Source: Listeria ivanovii subsp. ivanovii (GTDB lineage: Bacteria; Bacillota; Bacilli; Lactobacillales; Listeriaceae). From it: a stretch of 64,000 nucleotides of DNA. Below, piece by piece: positions 30,533 through 39,261 of this stretch. The notes under the pieces are model-generated. The model did not search any database. It was given only the letters and a program-made list of their open reading frames with translations, and had not been told where the DNA came from. Location: positions 2,650,001-2,714,000 of the forward strand of contig NZ_LT906478.1 of the NCBI RefSeq assembly GCF_900187025.1, in the 5' to 3' direction. Each line of letters begins with the position of its first letter. Positions within the stretch are counted from its first letter, which is position 1. The position numbers and the translations under genes were made by a program.

Positions 30533-31870
30533 ATGAACGTGATTCGATTTTTTAAGATAGCCATACCTCTACTTTTAGCCTGTTTTTTAGTTGCATGTAG
30601 TTCAGGGAATGCGAAAACAGAAGAGATTACTACCCCCATCGAAAAAGACCGAGATTTATCGATTGTCGAAACGACGGATGTTCATTATTTTAATTCGTCA
30701 CTAACTGATGATGGGGCTGCATTTAAAAAATATGTGGCTGCTGGTGATGGTAAACAACTTGCTTACAGTGAGGAAATAACCGATGCTTTTTTAGATGACG
30801 TAAAAGCGCAAAAATCCGATGTATTGATTATTAGTGGTGATTTAACCAATAATGGCGAGAAAGCTAGTCATGAGGGTTTAGCTAAAAAACTTACTGCCGT
30901 AGAAAAAACAGGGACTCAAGTATTTGTTGTACCAGGAAATCATGATATCAATAATCCTTGGGCACGTAAATTCGAAAAAGATAAACAACTGCCGACTGAT
31001 ACGATCACTCCAAAAGATTTCAGCAAAATTTATGGTGCTTTCGGCTATGATGATGCGATTTCTAGCGATGACTTTTCACTGAGTTATTTAGCTGCCCCTT
31101 CATCTAAAGTTTGGCTGTTGATGCTTGATACTGCGATTTACAAAACAAATATGCAACAAGGTACACCAACAACGGAAGGCGGATTAACTGCAGGAACTCT
31201 AGATTGGATTAAAGAATGTAGTGCTCTTGCTGAGAAAAATGGCGCTAAGCTTATTCCAGTGATGCATCACAATCTAACCGATCACAGCGAGGTTATCCAA
31301 AAAGGCTATACGATTAACTACAATCAACAAGTAATCGATGCACTTACCGCGGGCAATATGGACTTTTCTCTTAGTGGGCATATTCATACGCAAAACATCC
31401 GTGCTGCTGAAAGTACAGATGGTAAAAAAATTACGGACATCGTTACTAATGCGCTATCTGTTTACCCACATAAGTATGGTAATATCACTTATAATGCTGA
31501 AAAAGAAACATTCACTTACCAATCGGAAAAACTAGATATCGAAGGCTGGGCGAAAAAGAATGGCGCAACGGATAAAAATCTGCTGAATTTCGCTGCGTTT
31601 GATTACGAGACTTTTTACAATAGTGGTTATGACAAAGCAATCGTGGACTTAATGACGAGCAATTCTTTTAAATCCTATAGTCAATCTGACAAAGAAAAAA
31701 TGGCCGATACGATGGGCTTAAATAATATGTATTTTTTTGCAGGTATCGCTCCACCAAAATCAGCAGGAATGGCACTGTGGGATAATGCTCCTAATTCTTT
31801 TTTGAAAGATTATGTATTAAGCACATCAAATCCACCAAAAACAAGTAATGATTATTACGTTAGTCCGTAA
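30533..31870 (+). CDS. Metallophosphoesterase lipoprotein (Lmo2642-like)
   Basis: 445 aa from ATG 30533 (a GTG one codon earlier is equally possible; the binding site is weak). Lipobox LVAC with Cys22. Calcineurin-like phosphoesterase motifs in order: TTDVHYF, ISGDLTNNG, VPGNHDINN, MHHN and SGHIHTQ, all metal ligands present. A helical C-terminal domain of ~120 residues follows. The L. monocytogenes homologue Lmo2642 has been structurally studied and described as a phosphodiesterase; its natural substrate outside the cell is uncertain. Flanked by terminators. Confidence 0.88.
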   Translation: MNVIRFFKIAIPLLLACFLVACSSGNAKTEEITTPIEKDRDLSIVETTDVHYFNSSLTDDGAAFKKYVAAGDGKQLAYSEEITDAFLDDVKAQKSDVLIISGDLTNNGEKASHEGLAKKLTAVEKTGTQVFVVPGNHDINNPWARKFEKDKQLPTDTITPKDFSKIYGAFGYDDAISSDDFSLSYLAAPSSKVWLLMLDTAIYKTNMQQGTPTTEGGLTAGTLDWIKECSALAEKNGAKLIPVMHHNLTDHSEVIQKGYTINYNQQVIDALTAGNMDFSLSGHIHTQNIRAAESTDGKKITDIVTNALSVYPHKYGNITYNAEKETFTYQSEKLDIEGWAKKNGATDKNLLNFAAFDYETFYNSGYDKAIVDLMTSNSFKSYSQSDKEKMADTMGLNNMYFFAGIAPPKSAGMALWDNAPNSFLKDYVLSTSNPPKTSNDYYVSP

Positions 31871-31875
31871 TACAA

Positions 31876-31908
31876 AACCTGGTAGTTCTTCTCGCTACCA
31901 GGTTTTTT
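31876..31908 (+). terminator. Terminator between convergent genes
   Basis: Perfect stem AACCTGGTAG/CTACCAGGTT (31876-31885 with 31895-31904), 9 nt loop, then a T run. The A-rich left side could also serve the minus-strand gene ending at 31916. Confidence 0.9.
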
Positions 31909-31915
31909 CTTATTT

Positions 31916-32902
31916 TCAATTTGATGCCGCGGCTGCACTCGCTCCGGCTGCTTCACTTGCTGCAGCAGCCTGTTCCATTGCGATTAGTATATGCACATTG
32001 ACCATTAATCCTTCTAATTGTTCTTTACTCATCTGACCAGATTGTTTTTCCGTATACATACTTATTGCTAGCGCTACAACAAATTCGCGGCCAAATTTCA
32101 GTCCCGGCTGTTGAGATAATTCATCTATTAAATTAACCAGCCCCGAATCAATTTTCCGTCCATCCATCACAAACGCTAAAATCCCGATACTTGAATAGTG
32201 TAGCGGTTTGATTTTAACTCCTTTTCGACGCAATTCTTCGACGACATTATCTACTTTTCGAATAAAACCACTATTTTCTTCGCCATAAAGTAGCGTTCCT
32301 GTTGTTGCCAAAAATTGCAAACTATCATTTTTGCGGAACCCTTTATTTGCAAAGGCTTGAAAATAATATTCTGTGATGGAAGCCAATTTCGCCGTATCTT
32401 CTTCTGGCAAATTAGCTAAGAAAACCGCGGTCGTGACATCTTCACTTTTTGTTAAAAATGGATGGTCTTTTTTGAAAAGCTCGTGAATTATTTTCGCTTT
32501 TCGAGCAACTTTGGCAGGTTCAGTAGCTTCTAGTAATAAATAGGCAGCAAAATAAGTGTATTCTGTGCGTTTAAATCCAGCATCAATTAGTGTATTGTAG
32601 TTGGAAATGACTTGGCTGATACTCTCGGAACTAGCATTATCATTCGCCATTAAGAGTCCGGCTAAAGAAGCTCGAACATTGCCATTTAGTGCCGTAAAGA
32701 AACCCAATTGACGCTTGATTTCTTTGTTGATTTCGTTGAATTTCTCTGGATTAATCACGTCATTATTCCCTGCAAAAAGACGAGCAATCAAAAATCGAAT
32801 ACGTTTATCAATAAAACTCACACCGCTTGTTTTGACTAAATCGTAATTTTTCAATAATAGCTTTGTTGCTTTTTCACTTTCAAAAACATATTCAGAATCC
32901 AT
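31916..32902 (-). CDS. DUF4003 family protein
   Basis: 328 aa, soluble and mostly helical by composition, resembling the DUF4003 family of Listeria and Bacillus, for which I know no function. Ends in an unusual run of alanines and serines (EQAAAASEAAGASAAAAS), low complexity and perhaps flexible. ATG 32902 follows AAAAGGAGTG. Downstream partner of the SUKH gene, 32 nt gap. Confidence 0.6.
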   Translation of the reverse strand: MDSEYVFESEKATKLLLKNYDLVKTSGVSFIDKRIRFLIARLFAGNNDVINPEKFNEINKEIKRQLGFFTALNGNVRASLAGLLMANDNASSESISQVISNYNTLIDAGFKRTEYTYFAAYLLLEATEPAKVARKAKIIHELFKKDHPFLTKSEDVTTAVFLANLPEEDTAKLASITEYYFQAFANKGFRKNDSLQFLATTGTLLYGEENSGFIRKVDNVVEELRRKGVKIKPLHYSSIGILAFVMDGRKIDSGLVNLIDELSQQPGLKFGREFVVALAISMYTEKQSGQMSKEQLEGLMVNVHILIAMEQAAAASEAAGASAAAASN

Positions 32903-32934
32903 GATTTCACTCCTTTTATATTTTATTGAGTTGT

Positions 32935-33756
32935 TTAGTACTCTTCTACGTATAAACTGTCTACAAATGATTCAAAGTTTTTAGCAAGCCAAGTGATCTT
33001 ATAATCACTTTCTTGATCGACGTGGACTACTTCAGGTTCGCCGCGCTTTCCGCATTTCCGGTAATCAAGAAAAATCATGTCATGCCCAGCTGAAGGACAA
33101 TCAGCAATCGCTAAACCAATTGGCGGATAACCCCATTCACTTATCCAAAAATCAGTATTAAAGTGTCCATTTAATGAACTACTAGCTCGACTTCCTATTC
33201 CCATTATTCCAGTAATTGCAGCACAATCTTCAGCCCATAATGTACTTTCTTTCGTAGCAATATATTCGCGGCTGACAAGTCCTCCATTTTGTGTATGACG
33301 CATTAAATAAATATAAGATTTCGGTAGCTTATAGCCTAATTCTTGTTCAAGTTCGGCCACCCTTTGCGCTGTTGGATACAGGTCAAGATATTCATTATAA
33401 GAAGTTTTCTGCCAAAGTCCTTTAAGACTATCTTCTTTAAAAAACTGACCTATTTCACTAAAAAAATCATCTAATTCTTTTAAAATTTGCTTTGCTTTTT
33501 CTTGTTCATAATTGAACGCATCAATAGAGAGATTTTTTGCTTTTATAACCTCAAGACTATTTGTTAAATGTTGATAAATTTCTGAAAACCGCTCACCATT
33601 TTGGTAAAGGACATCACTTAATATTACAGTTGCTGGAAAAACATCATTAATATTGGTTTGATTTAGTTCTTGGTTCCAAACTTGTTCAAGTAGCTGAATG
33701 GCTTCCTTTGTTTTACCTTTATCTAAATAATACAGTGCTTTTCTCGTTGATAGCAT
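32935..33756 (-). CDS. SMI1/KNR4 (SUKH) domain protein
   Basis: 273 aa. N-terminal ~100 residues begin STRKALYYLDKGKTKEAIQL and look like one or two TPR-type helical repeats. The C-terminal half has the SUKH pattern: VAELEQELGYKLPKSYIYLM (about 128-147), GSRAS, GYPPIGLAIADCPSAGHDMI and the DYRKCGKRGEPEVVHVDQE strand region. SUKH proteins are often immunity proteins against polymorphic toxins, but many are housekeeping; no toxin gene is adjacent. ATG 33756 follows GGGAGG. Confidence 0.75.
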   Translation of the reverse strand: MLSTRKALYYLDKGKTKEAIQLLEQVWNQELNQTNINDVFPATVILSDVLYQNGERFSEIYQHLTNSLEVIKAKNLSIDAFNYEQEKAKQILKELDDFFSEIGQFFKEDSLKGLWQKTSYNEYLDLYPTAQRVAELEQELGYKLPKSYIYLMRHTQNGGLVSREYIATKESTLWAEDCAAITGIMGIGSRASSSLNGHFNTDFWISEWGYPPIGLAIADCPSAGHDMIFLDYRKCGKRGEPEVVHVDQESDYKITWLAKNFESFVDSLYVEEY

Positions 33757-33794
33757 ATTAATCCTCCCACATGAGCTTATAGGTGTATTATAAT

Positions 33795-33828
33795 AAAAAA
33801 AATCTAGGAATACAAAGATTCCTAGATT
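33795..33828 (-). terminator. Terminator of the PTS/aldolase operon
   Basis: Minus strand stem AATCTAGGAAT/ATTCCTAGATT (33818-33828 with 33801-33811), 6 nt loop, followed by a T run. It closes the long operon after the SIS gene. Confidence 0.88.
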
Positions 33829-33833
33829 AAGAT

Positions 33834-34577
33834 TTATAAATTCATTCCAAGCAGCGGGATTCGCGGTGTGTATTTTTTAACGAGTGCTCGGTTATGCTCA
33901 TCTGCATTTTCGATGTTTCCACTAATAAATACTGGTGGTGTGAAATTATCATTTACCATTTTTTCAATTGCTTCGGCGAAAATAGCTTGTAAAATTGCTG
34001 CGCCAGTTACGGTTGAAGTGGGTGCAAATGGAATATCAAAGTTAGCCGATTTTAGAACTGCATCTCCTTTTACCGCACCGTTATCAATAACGATATCACC
34101 AGTGTCGGATAAACGTTTTCCTGATGTATGGCGGGATTTTTGGCTCATTGAATATTGAAGGGAAGTGATAACGATGATGAAAGCTCCTTTTTCACGGGCG
34201 ATTTCTGCTACGTCGATTGGCACTGGATTACGGCCTGATGTAGATAACACAATCATAACATCTCCTGGGCGAATATCCTCTTCCGTCATGAATGTTTTTG
34301 CATAATCGTTTTTTCGTTCAAGTACAGAAGAAGCAGCCGCCCCCTCGTGTAACATTAATGGCTCATGCAAAATTGGGTGAATTGCCGCAAGTCCTCCAGC
34401 TCGGTAAAAAACTTCTTCAGTCAAAATGTGTGAATGTCCACACCCAAATAAATGTATTATCCCATCATTTTCAATCGCTTCAGCAACTTTTGCGCCTGCT
34501 TCTTTTACGTAGTCGGCTTCATTCTCAAGAATATTTTCAAGCATACGAATGGTAATATCAATATAATTGTTAATCAT
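33834..34577 (-). CDS. SIS-domain sugar isomerase-like protein (UPF0309 type)
   Basis: 247 aa. A single SIS domain: LFGCGHSHILTEEVFYRAGG (about 38-57) and DVMIVLSTSGRNPVPIDVA (about 104-122), the latter the phosphosugar-binding Ser/Thr loop. UPF0309 proteins are predicted aminosugar or ketose/aldose phosphate binders, substrate unknown. The ATG abuts the aldolase stop codon, and its GGAGG lies inside the aldolase 3' end, so translation is coupled. Last gene of the operon. Confidence 0.82.
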   Translation of the reverse strand: MINNYIDITIRMLENILENEADYVKEAGAKVAEAIENDGIIHLFGCGHSHILTEEVFYRAGGLAAIHPILHEPLMLHEGAAASSVLERKNDYAKTFMTEEDIRPGDVMIVLSTSGRNPVPIDVAEIAREKGAFIIVITSLQYSMSQKSRHTSGKRLSDTGDIVIDNGAVKGDAVLKSANFDIPFAPTSTVTGAAILQAIFAEAIEKMVNDNFTPPVFISGNIENADEHNRALVKKYTPRIPLLGMNL

Positions 34578-35297
34578 TTATTTCTCCTCCAATGCTGCCA
34601 TGATTTTCTCGATTTCTTCTGGTTTCGTTCTTCCAGTCGTTTTATCAATTGTTTTTCCAAAAATATGTGGCATATAAAAAGGAATTCCGGTTTCTTTTAT
34701 GGCTGTAGTTATTTCATGAATATTTTCCGCGCCGATTCCGCCAGCTGGCTCGATACCATAAATTCCTTTGTCAGCAGCTACTTTTGTTAAATAAATAAGT
34801 TCGTCTAAATGCTTTGTTCCCTCAATGCTCATAAATTTAATGGAAGGAATGCCTGCAGAAAGACAATAATCTACGGCTTTTTCGGCAGTAATTTCATCAC
34901 CAGAAGATAATTTTACGATGCCAATTTTTCCAGTCGGACGAACTAGAGCATTTGTGTAAGTTTCTGGTAATAACTGATTCGTTAAGCCTGCTGTTTCTAT
35001 CGGCTGGTTGATGTGACAATCTGGATTTAGACGAGCAATATGAAGAACATTGCGCCAGTTATTCCAATCACCGCCGCCACCTAGACCAACACTCACAACT
35101 TCCGCTACTGCTTGTAATTCATTCATTGCCTTTGCAGCTTCTTCGGCAGTCTCATAGTTGGTTGCAACAATTCCCGGAACCGCGTAACCACGTGCTGCAT
35201 CCATTACTTCTTTCCCATTTTCTTTATCTTTTGCTAAAAAATTAAATAGCGCAAAATCATTCCATTTCGGTAAATTTTCGAATTTTTTCTTGTTCAA
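34578..35297 (-). CDS. KDPG-type aldolase family protein (DgaF-like)
   Basis: 239 aa, matching the family of 2-dehydro-3-deoxy-phosphogluconate aldolases typified by DgaF of D-glucosaminate catabolism, which yields pyruvate and glyceraldehyde 3-phosphate. Recognisable blocks are GIVATNYETAEEAAKAM, VSVGLGGGGDWNNW and IGIEPAGGIG-like YGIEPAGGIGAENI near residue 185. The start is a TTG at 35297, 10 nt after GGAG, inside the 3' end of the creatininase gene (41 nt overlap); no other start occurs until residue 32. Confidence 0.82.
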   Translation of the reverse strand: MNKKKFENLPKWNDFALFNFLAKDKENGKEVMDAARGYAVPGIVATNYETAEEAAKAMNELQAVAEVVSVGLGGGGDWNNWRNVLHIARLNPDCHINQPIETAGLTNQLLPETYTNALVRPTGKIGIVKLSSGDEITAEKAVDYCLSAGIPSIKFMSIEGTKHLDELIYLTKVAADKGIYGIEPAGGIGAENIHEITTAIKETGIPFYMPHIFGKTIDKTTGRTKPEEIEKIMAALEEK

Positions 35298-36006
35298 TTT
35301 TTATCAACTCCACACATGTTTTTAACGTTTTTTCAATTAAGTATTCGCCTTTTTCAGCCGTTGCTAAGGTTGCTTCTCCTAGAACGGCTGTCTTGGTGAA
35401 GTTTTGCCACGGCGTTGGTTTGTAATCCGCATCAATCGGTAAAATTGGCGGATCATCAATTGCCCGAGTCATATCCGTGTTTTTTGGAGATAGGTAGAGC
35501 ATGAGCGATGTTTCAATTTCACAAGCATGAATGTAAGTATGGTGACTTGCTTTGCCTTCTCTAACGTCCATCGCAAGTTTTTGGATATTAGGGTAAAAAA
35601 TATGCAACGTAATCATGTCCGGAAACTTAGCGTATAATTCTCGAGCTGCATCTTTTAAAGCCGCCATATTTCCAAGGTGTCCACTTACTGGAACAAATAA
35701 GCGAAACCCTTGTCGGTATAGGCTTTCACCAATTTCGACGACCATTTTCGTGACAGTTTCATTGGATACAGTTAAGCTTCCCGGGAAATCTTGTAAGCTC
35801 CAAACTTGGCCATATGGTAACACGGGAAGTACAAAAGCATTTGTTTCAGCTGCAATTTTAGCAGAATATTCTGACGCTAAAATATTGTCTGTTCCTAGTG
35901 GCAAATGTGGCCCGTGCGCTTCAACAGCTCCGATTGGCAAGATTACTGGCGTTGTTTTTGTGATTTTCGCACCAATATCAAATGAATTTTCATCTGCATA
36001 TAACAC
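35257..36006 (-). CDS. Creatininase family protein
   Basis: 249 aa. LPIGAVEAHGPHLPLGTDN (about 26-44) holds the metal-binding Glu, His and Asp of the creatininase fold; VSGHLGNMAALKDAARELY is the second metal block, and HACEIETSLMLYL the third. The family hydrolyses cyclic or open amides (creatinine, some formamides) and contains many untested members. GTG start at 36006 after GGAGGCG. Between the phosphotriesterase-like and aldolase genes of one operon. Confidence 0.85.
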   Translation of the reverse strand: MLYADENSFDIGAKITKTTPVILPIGAVEAHGPHLPLGTDNILASEYSAKIAAETNAFVLPVLPYGQVWSLQDFPGSLTVSNETVTKMVVEIGESLYRQGFRLFVPVSGHLGNMAALKDAARELYAKFPDMITLHIFYPNIQKLAMDVREGKASHHTYIHACEIETSLMLYLSPKNTDMTRAIDDPPILPIDADYKPTPWQNFTKTAVLGEATLATAEKGEYLIEKTLKTCVELIKIEQEKIRKFTEME

Positions 36007-36018
36007 AGATTTCGCCTC

Positions 36019-37011
36019 CTATTTTTTGAATGTAAAACATCTTGCTGGGTTATCTACGAAGAATTTTCGGACTAATTTTTCTCCATCAAAGCCTTTTTCG
36101 TTCGCTTCATCAATAAAACGAGGAACCCATTTTTTGGCAATATATTCAAGACCTGGTCCGTAACCATAATGTTTATAATAGGTTTTCCGCGCGGTATCGC
36201 CACTTACGAGAATTTGGTCTTCAAATCCTTCTGATACCAGATATAGAATCGCAGCAATTCGAGCACTTTCTGGCGCATATTTAATTTTGGCAATTCCATC
36301 AAATGACATAAAGGCACCTGTTTTTGCAACTTGTTTGTGGTAATACGGGTCTAAATTGCGATCCATATGGCCAATAGAAAGATATTCGAGATTGACATTT
36401 TCTTGTTTTAAAATTTCGATTTGTTCTAAAGCCATTGTCCCAGCTTCCGTATGCGAATGAATTGGCGCTTTTGTCTCGTGGTGTGCTCTTGCAACGGCGC
36501 GTATCGTCTTTTCTTCTAAAGGGGTAATCATATTGTAGCCTGTTCCAAATTTCACCTGCCCGGCCTTGTATACTGTCCCTTCTAGACCTTGTTCTACTTC
36601 GCTTACGACAAATTCAGTTAATTTTTCGATAGAGGTTGCTTCAATCCAGTCATAGTATCTTTCAAAATCACCAATAATTGGTTTAAGCTCTGGTTTAATT
36701 TTCCCGTCCCATAAGAAACTTTTATTAAAACCTGCCGTACCCACAATTTGGATTCCTGTTTCTTTGGAAATTTGAGCGACTTCTGCTACTCTTCTGCCAT
36801 AATCAACCGCAGTCGCATCAACAATGGTTTTTCCGCCTAAATCAGCAAAGTCTTGTACATCTAATTGTGATTTTTCTTTATCATCTAAAAGTAAATCATC
36901 TGCGTTGCGTTCTTTCCAGTAAGCTGGAACACAAACAATATGTTCATGTGAGTAAGTGAACCCCAATTGGTCCGGGGAAATATCTCCATAAAAAGTACGA
37001 ATAAAGCTCAT
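36019..37011 (-). CDS. Phosphotriesterase-family metal hydrolase
   Basis: 330 aa amidohydrolase-fold protein. GFTYSHEHIVCVPAYW (about 17-32) gives the first HxH metal pair, then APIHSHTEAGTMALEQI (His of strands 5), LSIGHMDRNLDP and LVSGDTARKTYY (strand 8 Asp). The bridging Lys is probably in VYKAGQVKFG. Relatives act as phosphotriesterases, quorum-signal or sugar-phosphate lactonases. In this PTS operon a lactonase acting on a phosphorylated sugar acid is the more likely role (inference). Confidence 0.83.
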   Translation of the reverse strand: MSFIRTFYGDISPDQLGFTYSHEHIVCVPAYWKERNADDLLLDDKEKSQLDVQDFADLGGKTIVDATAVDYGRRVAEVAQISKETGIQIVGTAGFNKSFLWDGKIKPELKPIIGDFERYYDWIEATSIEKLTEFVVSEVEQGLEGTVYKAGQVKFGTGYNMITPLEEKTIRAVARAHHETKAPIHSHTEAGTMALEQIEILKQENVNLEYLSIGHMDRNLDPYYHKQVAKTGAFMSFDGIAKIKYAPESARIAAILYLVSEGFEDQILVSGDTARKTYYKHYGYGPGLEYIAKKWVPRFIDEANEKGFDGEKLVRKFFVDNPARCFTFKK

Positions 37012-37029
37012 TTTTATAACTTCCTTTCA

Positions 37030-37069
37030 AAAAACCTCTTCCTCTTGAATGCTAGACAAGGAAGAGGTT
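37030..37069 (-). terminator. Internal terminator/attenuator between EIIC and the phosphotriesterase-like gene
   Basis: Minus strand perfect 11 bp stem AACCTCTTCCT/AGGAAGAGGTT (37059-37069 with 37033-37043), 15 nt loop, then TTTT. Being inside a same-strand gene series, it likely lowers expression of the enzyme genes relative to the transporter, or stabilises the PTS mRNA. Confidence 0.75.
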
Positions 37070-37080
37070 TTGATTTTTAC

Positions 37081-38379
37081 CTAAAAGAATAACTTCGCTA
37101 ACATGCTAACAATTGGTCCAAGGATGAACATATCTGAATCGGCAGCCCACATTGCTGTATCTGGAACTGTCGTATTGATAAAGAAGGTTACCATGATATA
37201 TTGACCCCAGGCGACAACCGTAGCTGTTAAGAATCCACCTATTAATGCACCTCTGACACCACCAGTTGAGTTACCGAACACCCCAGCAACAGCTCCGTGG
37301 AAGAAGAGCACGATCATCGTTGGCACGAATACATAGCCAACTGTATTTCCAAGTACTACTAACCAAATAATTGCTCCGATAAATGCTCCAACGAAACCGA
37401 TAATTACCGAGTTCGGTGCATATGGATAAACAATCGGCGCATCTAACGCTGGTTTAGCTCCTGGAACTAGTTTTGTAGCAATCCCATTAAAGGCTGGTAC
37501 GATTTCCCCAATAAACATCCGCACACCTACAAGTACAATCGCAATCCCTGCTGCAAAAGTAAATGATTGCACGATGGAATAAACGATGAAACTTTGATTA
37601 CCAGCTTCCGCAATTAATTTTTCTGCTCCTGGAGTTTTTTTCACCATCAGAATTACTGCGCCAACTACGAACAAAATCCCCATGGTAAGAGCGGTAATAA
37701 CGTTGGAGTCCCTTAAAAACTCTAATTTCTTTGGTAAATTGATATGTTCTGCATCATTTTTCTTATTTCCAAATACCTTCCCAAGTAACGCGGATAAAAT
37801 TGCAACACTGGAAGAAGTATGTCCTAACGCAACATTGTCATTTCCGGTAATTTTACGTAGGAATGGTTGTGTAATCGCTGGTTGTAATGTCCAGTAAAGT
37901 CCCATAATAACTGCTAGGAAGAGTACAAGGCCCCAAAATGGTATGTCTCCGCCAACAGCTTGAACTGTAATCCCAGCAAAAATCGTTGTTGTCCAAAACA
38001 TCATATGCCCAGTTAAGTAAATATATTTAAACGGGGTGAATCTAGCTAATAACACATTGACTAAAAATCCGAGTGTCATCGCCAGTGTAACGGCACTACC
38101 AAATTTAGCATTAAAAGCTTCTTGTCCTAAAAAACCTGCAAGTGGCGGCGTTTCTAGTCCAAACACTTCTTTCCACATCGGCTCAAAAATCCCGAGTGAG
38201 CCAGTAATAACAGCGGCCCCGGCATTAATAATTAAGAATCCGATAATAGCTTTGAAAGTTCCGCTAATAACTTGGCTTAAGTTTTTCTTTTGTAAAAGTA
38301 ACCCAAGAAGCACGATAAATCCTAAAAGTATAGCTGGGGTTCCAAAAAAGTTATTGGCAATCCAAGTAATAATCTCCAT
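37081..38379 (-). CDS. PTS ascorbate-type transporter subunit IIC (UlaA/SgaT-like)
   Basis: 432 aa, about ten to eleven membrane helices, closest in pattern to UlaA/SgaT. AIIGFLIINAGAAVITGSLG (about 42-61) and GHMMFWTTTIFAGI are characteristic. Forms the sugar channel with the separate IIB and IIA proteins encoded just upstream. Substrate not defined; ascorbate-family PTS also carry other acidic sugars. AAGGTGGG precedes ATG 38379. Confidence 0.87.
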   Translation of the reverse strand: MEIITWIANNFFGTPAILLGFIVLLGLLLQKKNLSQVISGTFKAIIGFLIINAGAAVITGSLGIFEPMWKEVFGLETPPLAGFLGQEAFNAKFGSAVTLAMTLGFLVNVLLARFTPFKYIYLTGHMMFWTTTIFAGITVQAVGGDIPFWGLVLFLAVIMGLYWTLQPAITQPFLRKITGNDNVALGHTSSSVAILSALLGKVFGNKKNDAEHINLPKKLEFLRDSNVITALTMGILFVVGAVILMVKKTPGAEKLIAEAGNQSFIVYSIVQSFTFAAGIAIVLVGVRMFIGEIVPAFNGIATKLVPGAKPALDAPIVYPYAPNSVIIGFVGAFIGAIIWLVVLGNTVGYVFVPTMIVLFFHGAVAGVFGNSTGGVRGALIGGFLTATVVAWGQYIMVTFFINTTVPDTAMWAADSDMFILGPIVSMLAKLFF

Positions 38380-38404
38380 TTTTTTCCCACCTTTTTATCT
38401 TAAT

Positions 38405-38677
38405 TTAGTTATTTATTGCGGCAGATAACGCATTTTTAATTTCGGCATTATCAAAGTAGTTATTAACAATAATTACTTTGGCGCTTGTATCTGTTCCCAG
38501 TGTTTCTGCTAATTCTTGACTTGTCACAATGATATCCACATTCATCGAGCGAGCTGCTGAGACATCAATATGCTCTACATCCGCATCCACTCCCATTTCA
38601 CGTAAAACCGTTTCTACATTCATTCGTAAAATTAAGCTGGTACCTTGACCAAGTCCACACACTGCTAAAATTTTCAT
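38405..38677 (-). CDS. PTS subunit IIB, ascorbate/lactose type
   Basis: 90 aa. Phosphorylation site Cys7 within AVCGLGQGTSLILRM, a Rossmann-like IIB that passes phosphate from IIA to the incoming sugar at IIC. Separate small IIB polypeptides are the rule in Ula-type systems. GGAGGG before ATG 38677; 2 nt from IIA. Confidence 0.9.
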   Translation of the reverse strand: MKILAVCGLGQGTSLILRMNVETVLREMGVDADVEHIDVSAARSMNVDIIVTSQELAETLGTDTSAKVIIVNNYFDNAEIKNALSAAINN

Positions 38678-38679
38678 AA

Positions 38680-39114
38680 TTATCCCTCCACTAGTTCTCC
38701 AATTGCTTGGTAATCTTCTGCTTGAATCATTTTTTCAATGTTATCGTTATTACTAAGCAAGGAAACGATTTTTTGAATGACTTTTAAATGTGCCTCACTA
38801 GAAGTTGCTGCGAGTCCGAATACTAATCGTACGGGATCATTAGCGGCGTGTCCGAAATTCACGCCTTCTTTTAATACGACTAGAGATACCGCTGAGTTTT
38901 CTACACCATCTGTTGGTCTTGCATGCGGTATGGCTATTTGAGGTGCAATGACAAAGTACGCACCATTTTCATGATAAGATTCCACCATTTTTTCTACATA
39001 CTGTTCGCTTACATAACCTGCATTTACTAATAATTCTCCTGCTTGTGTGATAGCTTCGTCAGCTTTTGTTGCTGATCCATGCAGATTTACAAGCTCTTTA
39101 TCCAAAAAAGACAT
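38680..39114 (-). CDS. PTS subunit IIA, fructose/mannitol/ascorbate type
   Basis: 144 aa PTS_EIIA type-2 domain. Active-site His64 in IAIPHARPTDG receives phosphate from HPr. First gene of the operon; ATG 39114 after AAGGGATGAAG. The cognate regulator directly upstream carries a related IIA domain, so the two probably compete for phosphate and couple uptake to regulation. Confidence 0.9.
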   Translation of the reverse strand: MSFLDKELVNLHGSATKADEAITQAGELLVNAGYVSEQYVEKMVESYHENGAYFVIAPQIAIPHARPTDGVENSAVSLVVLKEGVNFGHAANDPVRLVFGLAATSSEAHLKVIQKIVSLLSNNDNIEKMIQAEDYQAIGELVEG

Positions 39115-39136
39115 ATCTCTTCATCCCTTCTAACTG

Positions 39137-39154
39137 ATTGATAGCGCTATCAAT
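39137..39154. promoter_or_regulatory. Perfect 18 bp palindrome, cre-like operator
   Basis: ATTGATAGCGCTATCAAT is a perfect palindrome. Its core TGATAGCGCTATCA fits the CcpA cre consensus TGWAANCGNTNWCA with one mismatch. It lies between the -10 element and the IIA start codon, centred about 15 nt after the probable transcription start, a position where CcpA blocks elongation. Confidence 0.65.
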
Positions 39155-39167
39155 AACTTACACTCTT

Positions 39168-39196
39168 ATTATAGCTGTAGCTCACCTGTTTAAAAA
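39168..39196 (-). promoter_or_regulatory. Promoter of the PTS operon
   Basis: Minus strand consensus -10 TATAAT at 39168-39173. The -35 position (39191-39196) reads TTTTTA, a poor match, as expected when an activator such as the neighbouring PRD protein is needed. Confidence 0.5.
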
Positions 39197-39261
39197 AGCC
39201 CAATTCCTTTCTTTTCAAATGTGCAAAGAGTAGACTGTTACAAATCCATGTTTCTTCATAC

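Noticed and set aside
33834-34577. SIS protein as phosphoheptose isomerase GmhA
   Set aside because: No heptose pathway genes are nearby, and the operon context (PTS plus aldolase) fits a catabolic role better; left as UPF0309-type.
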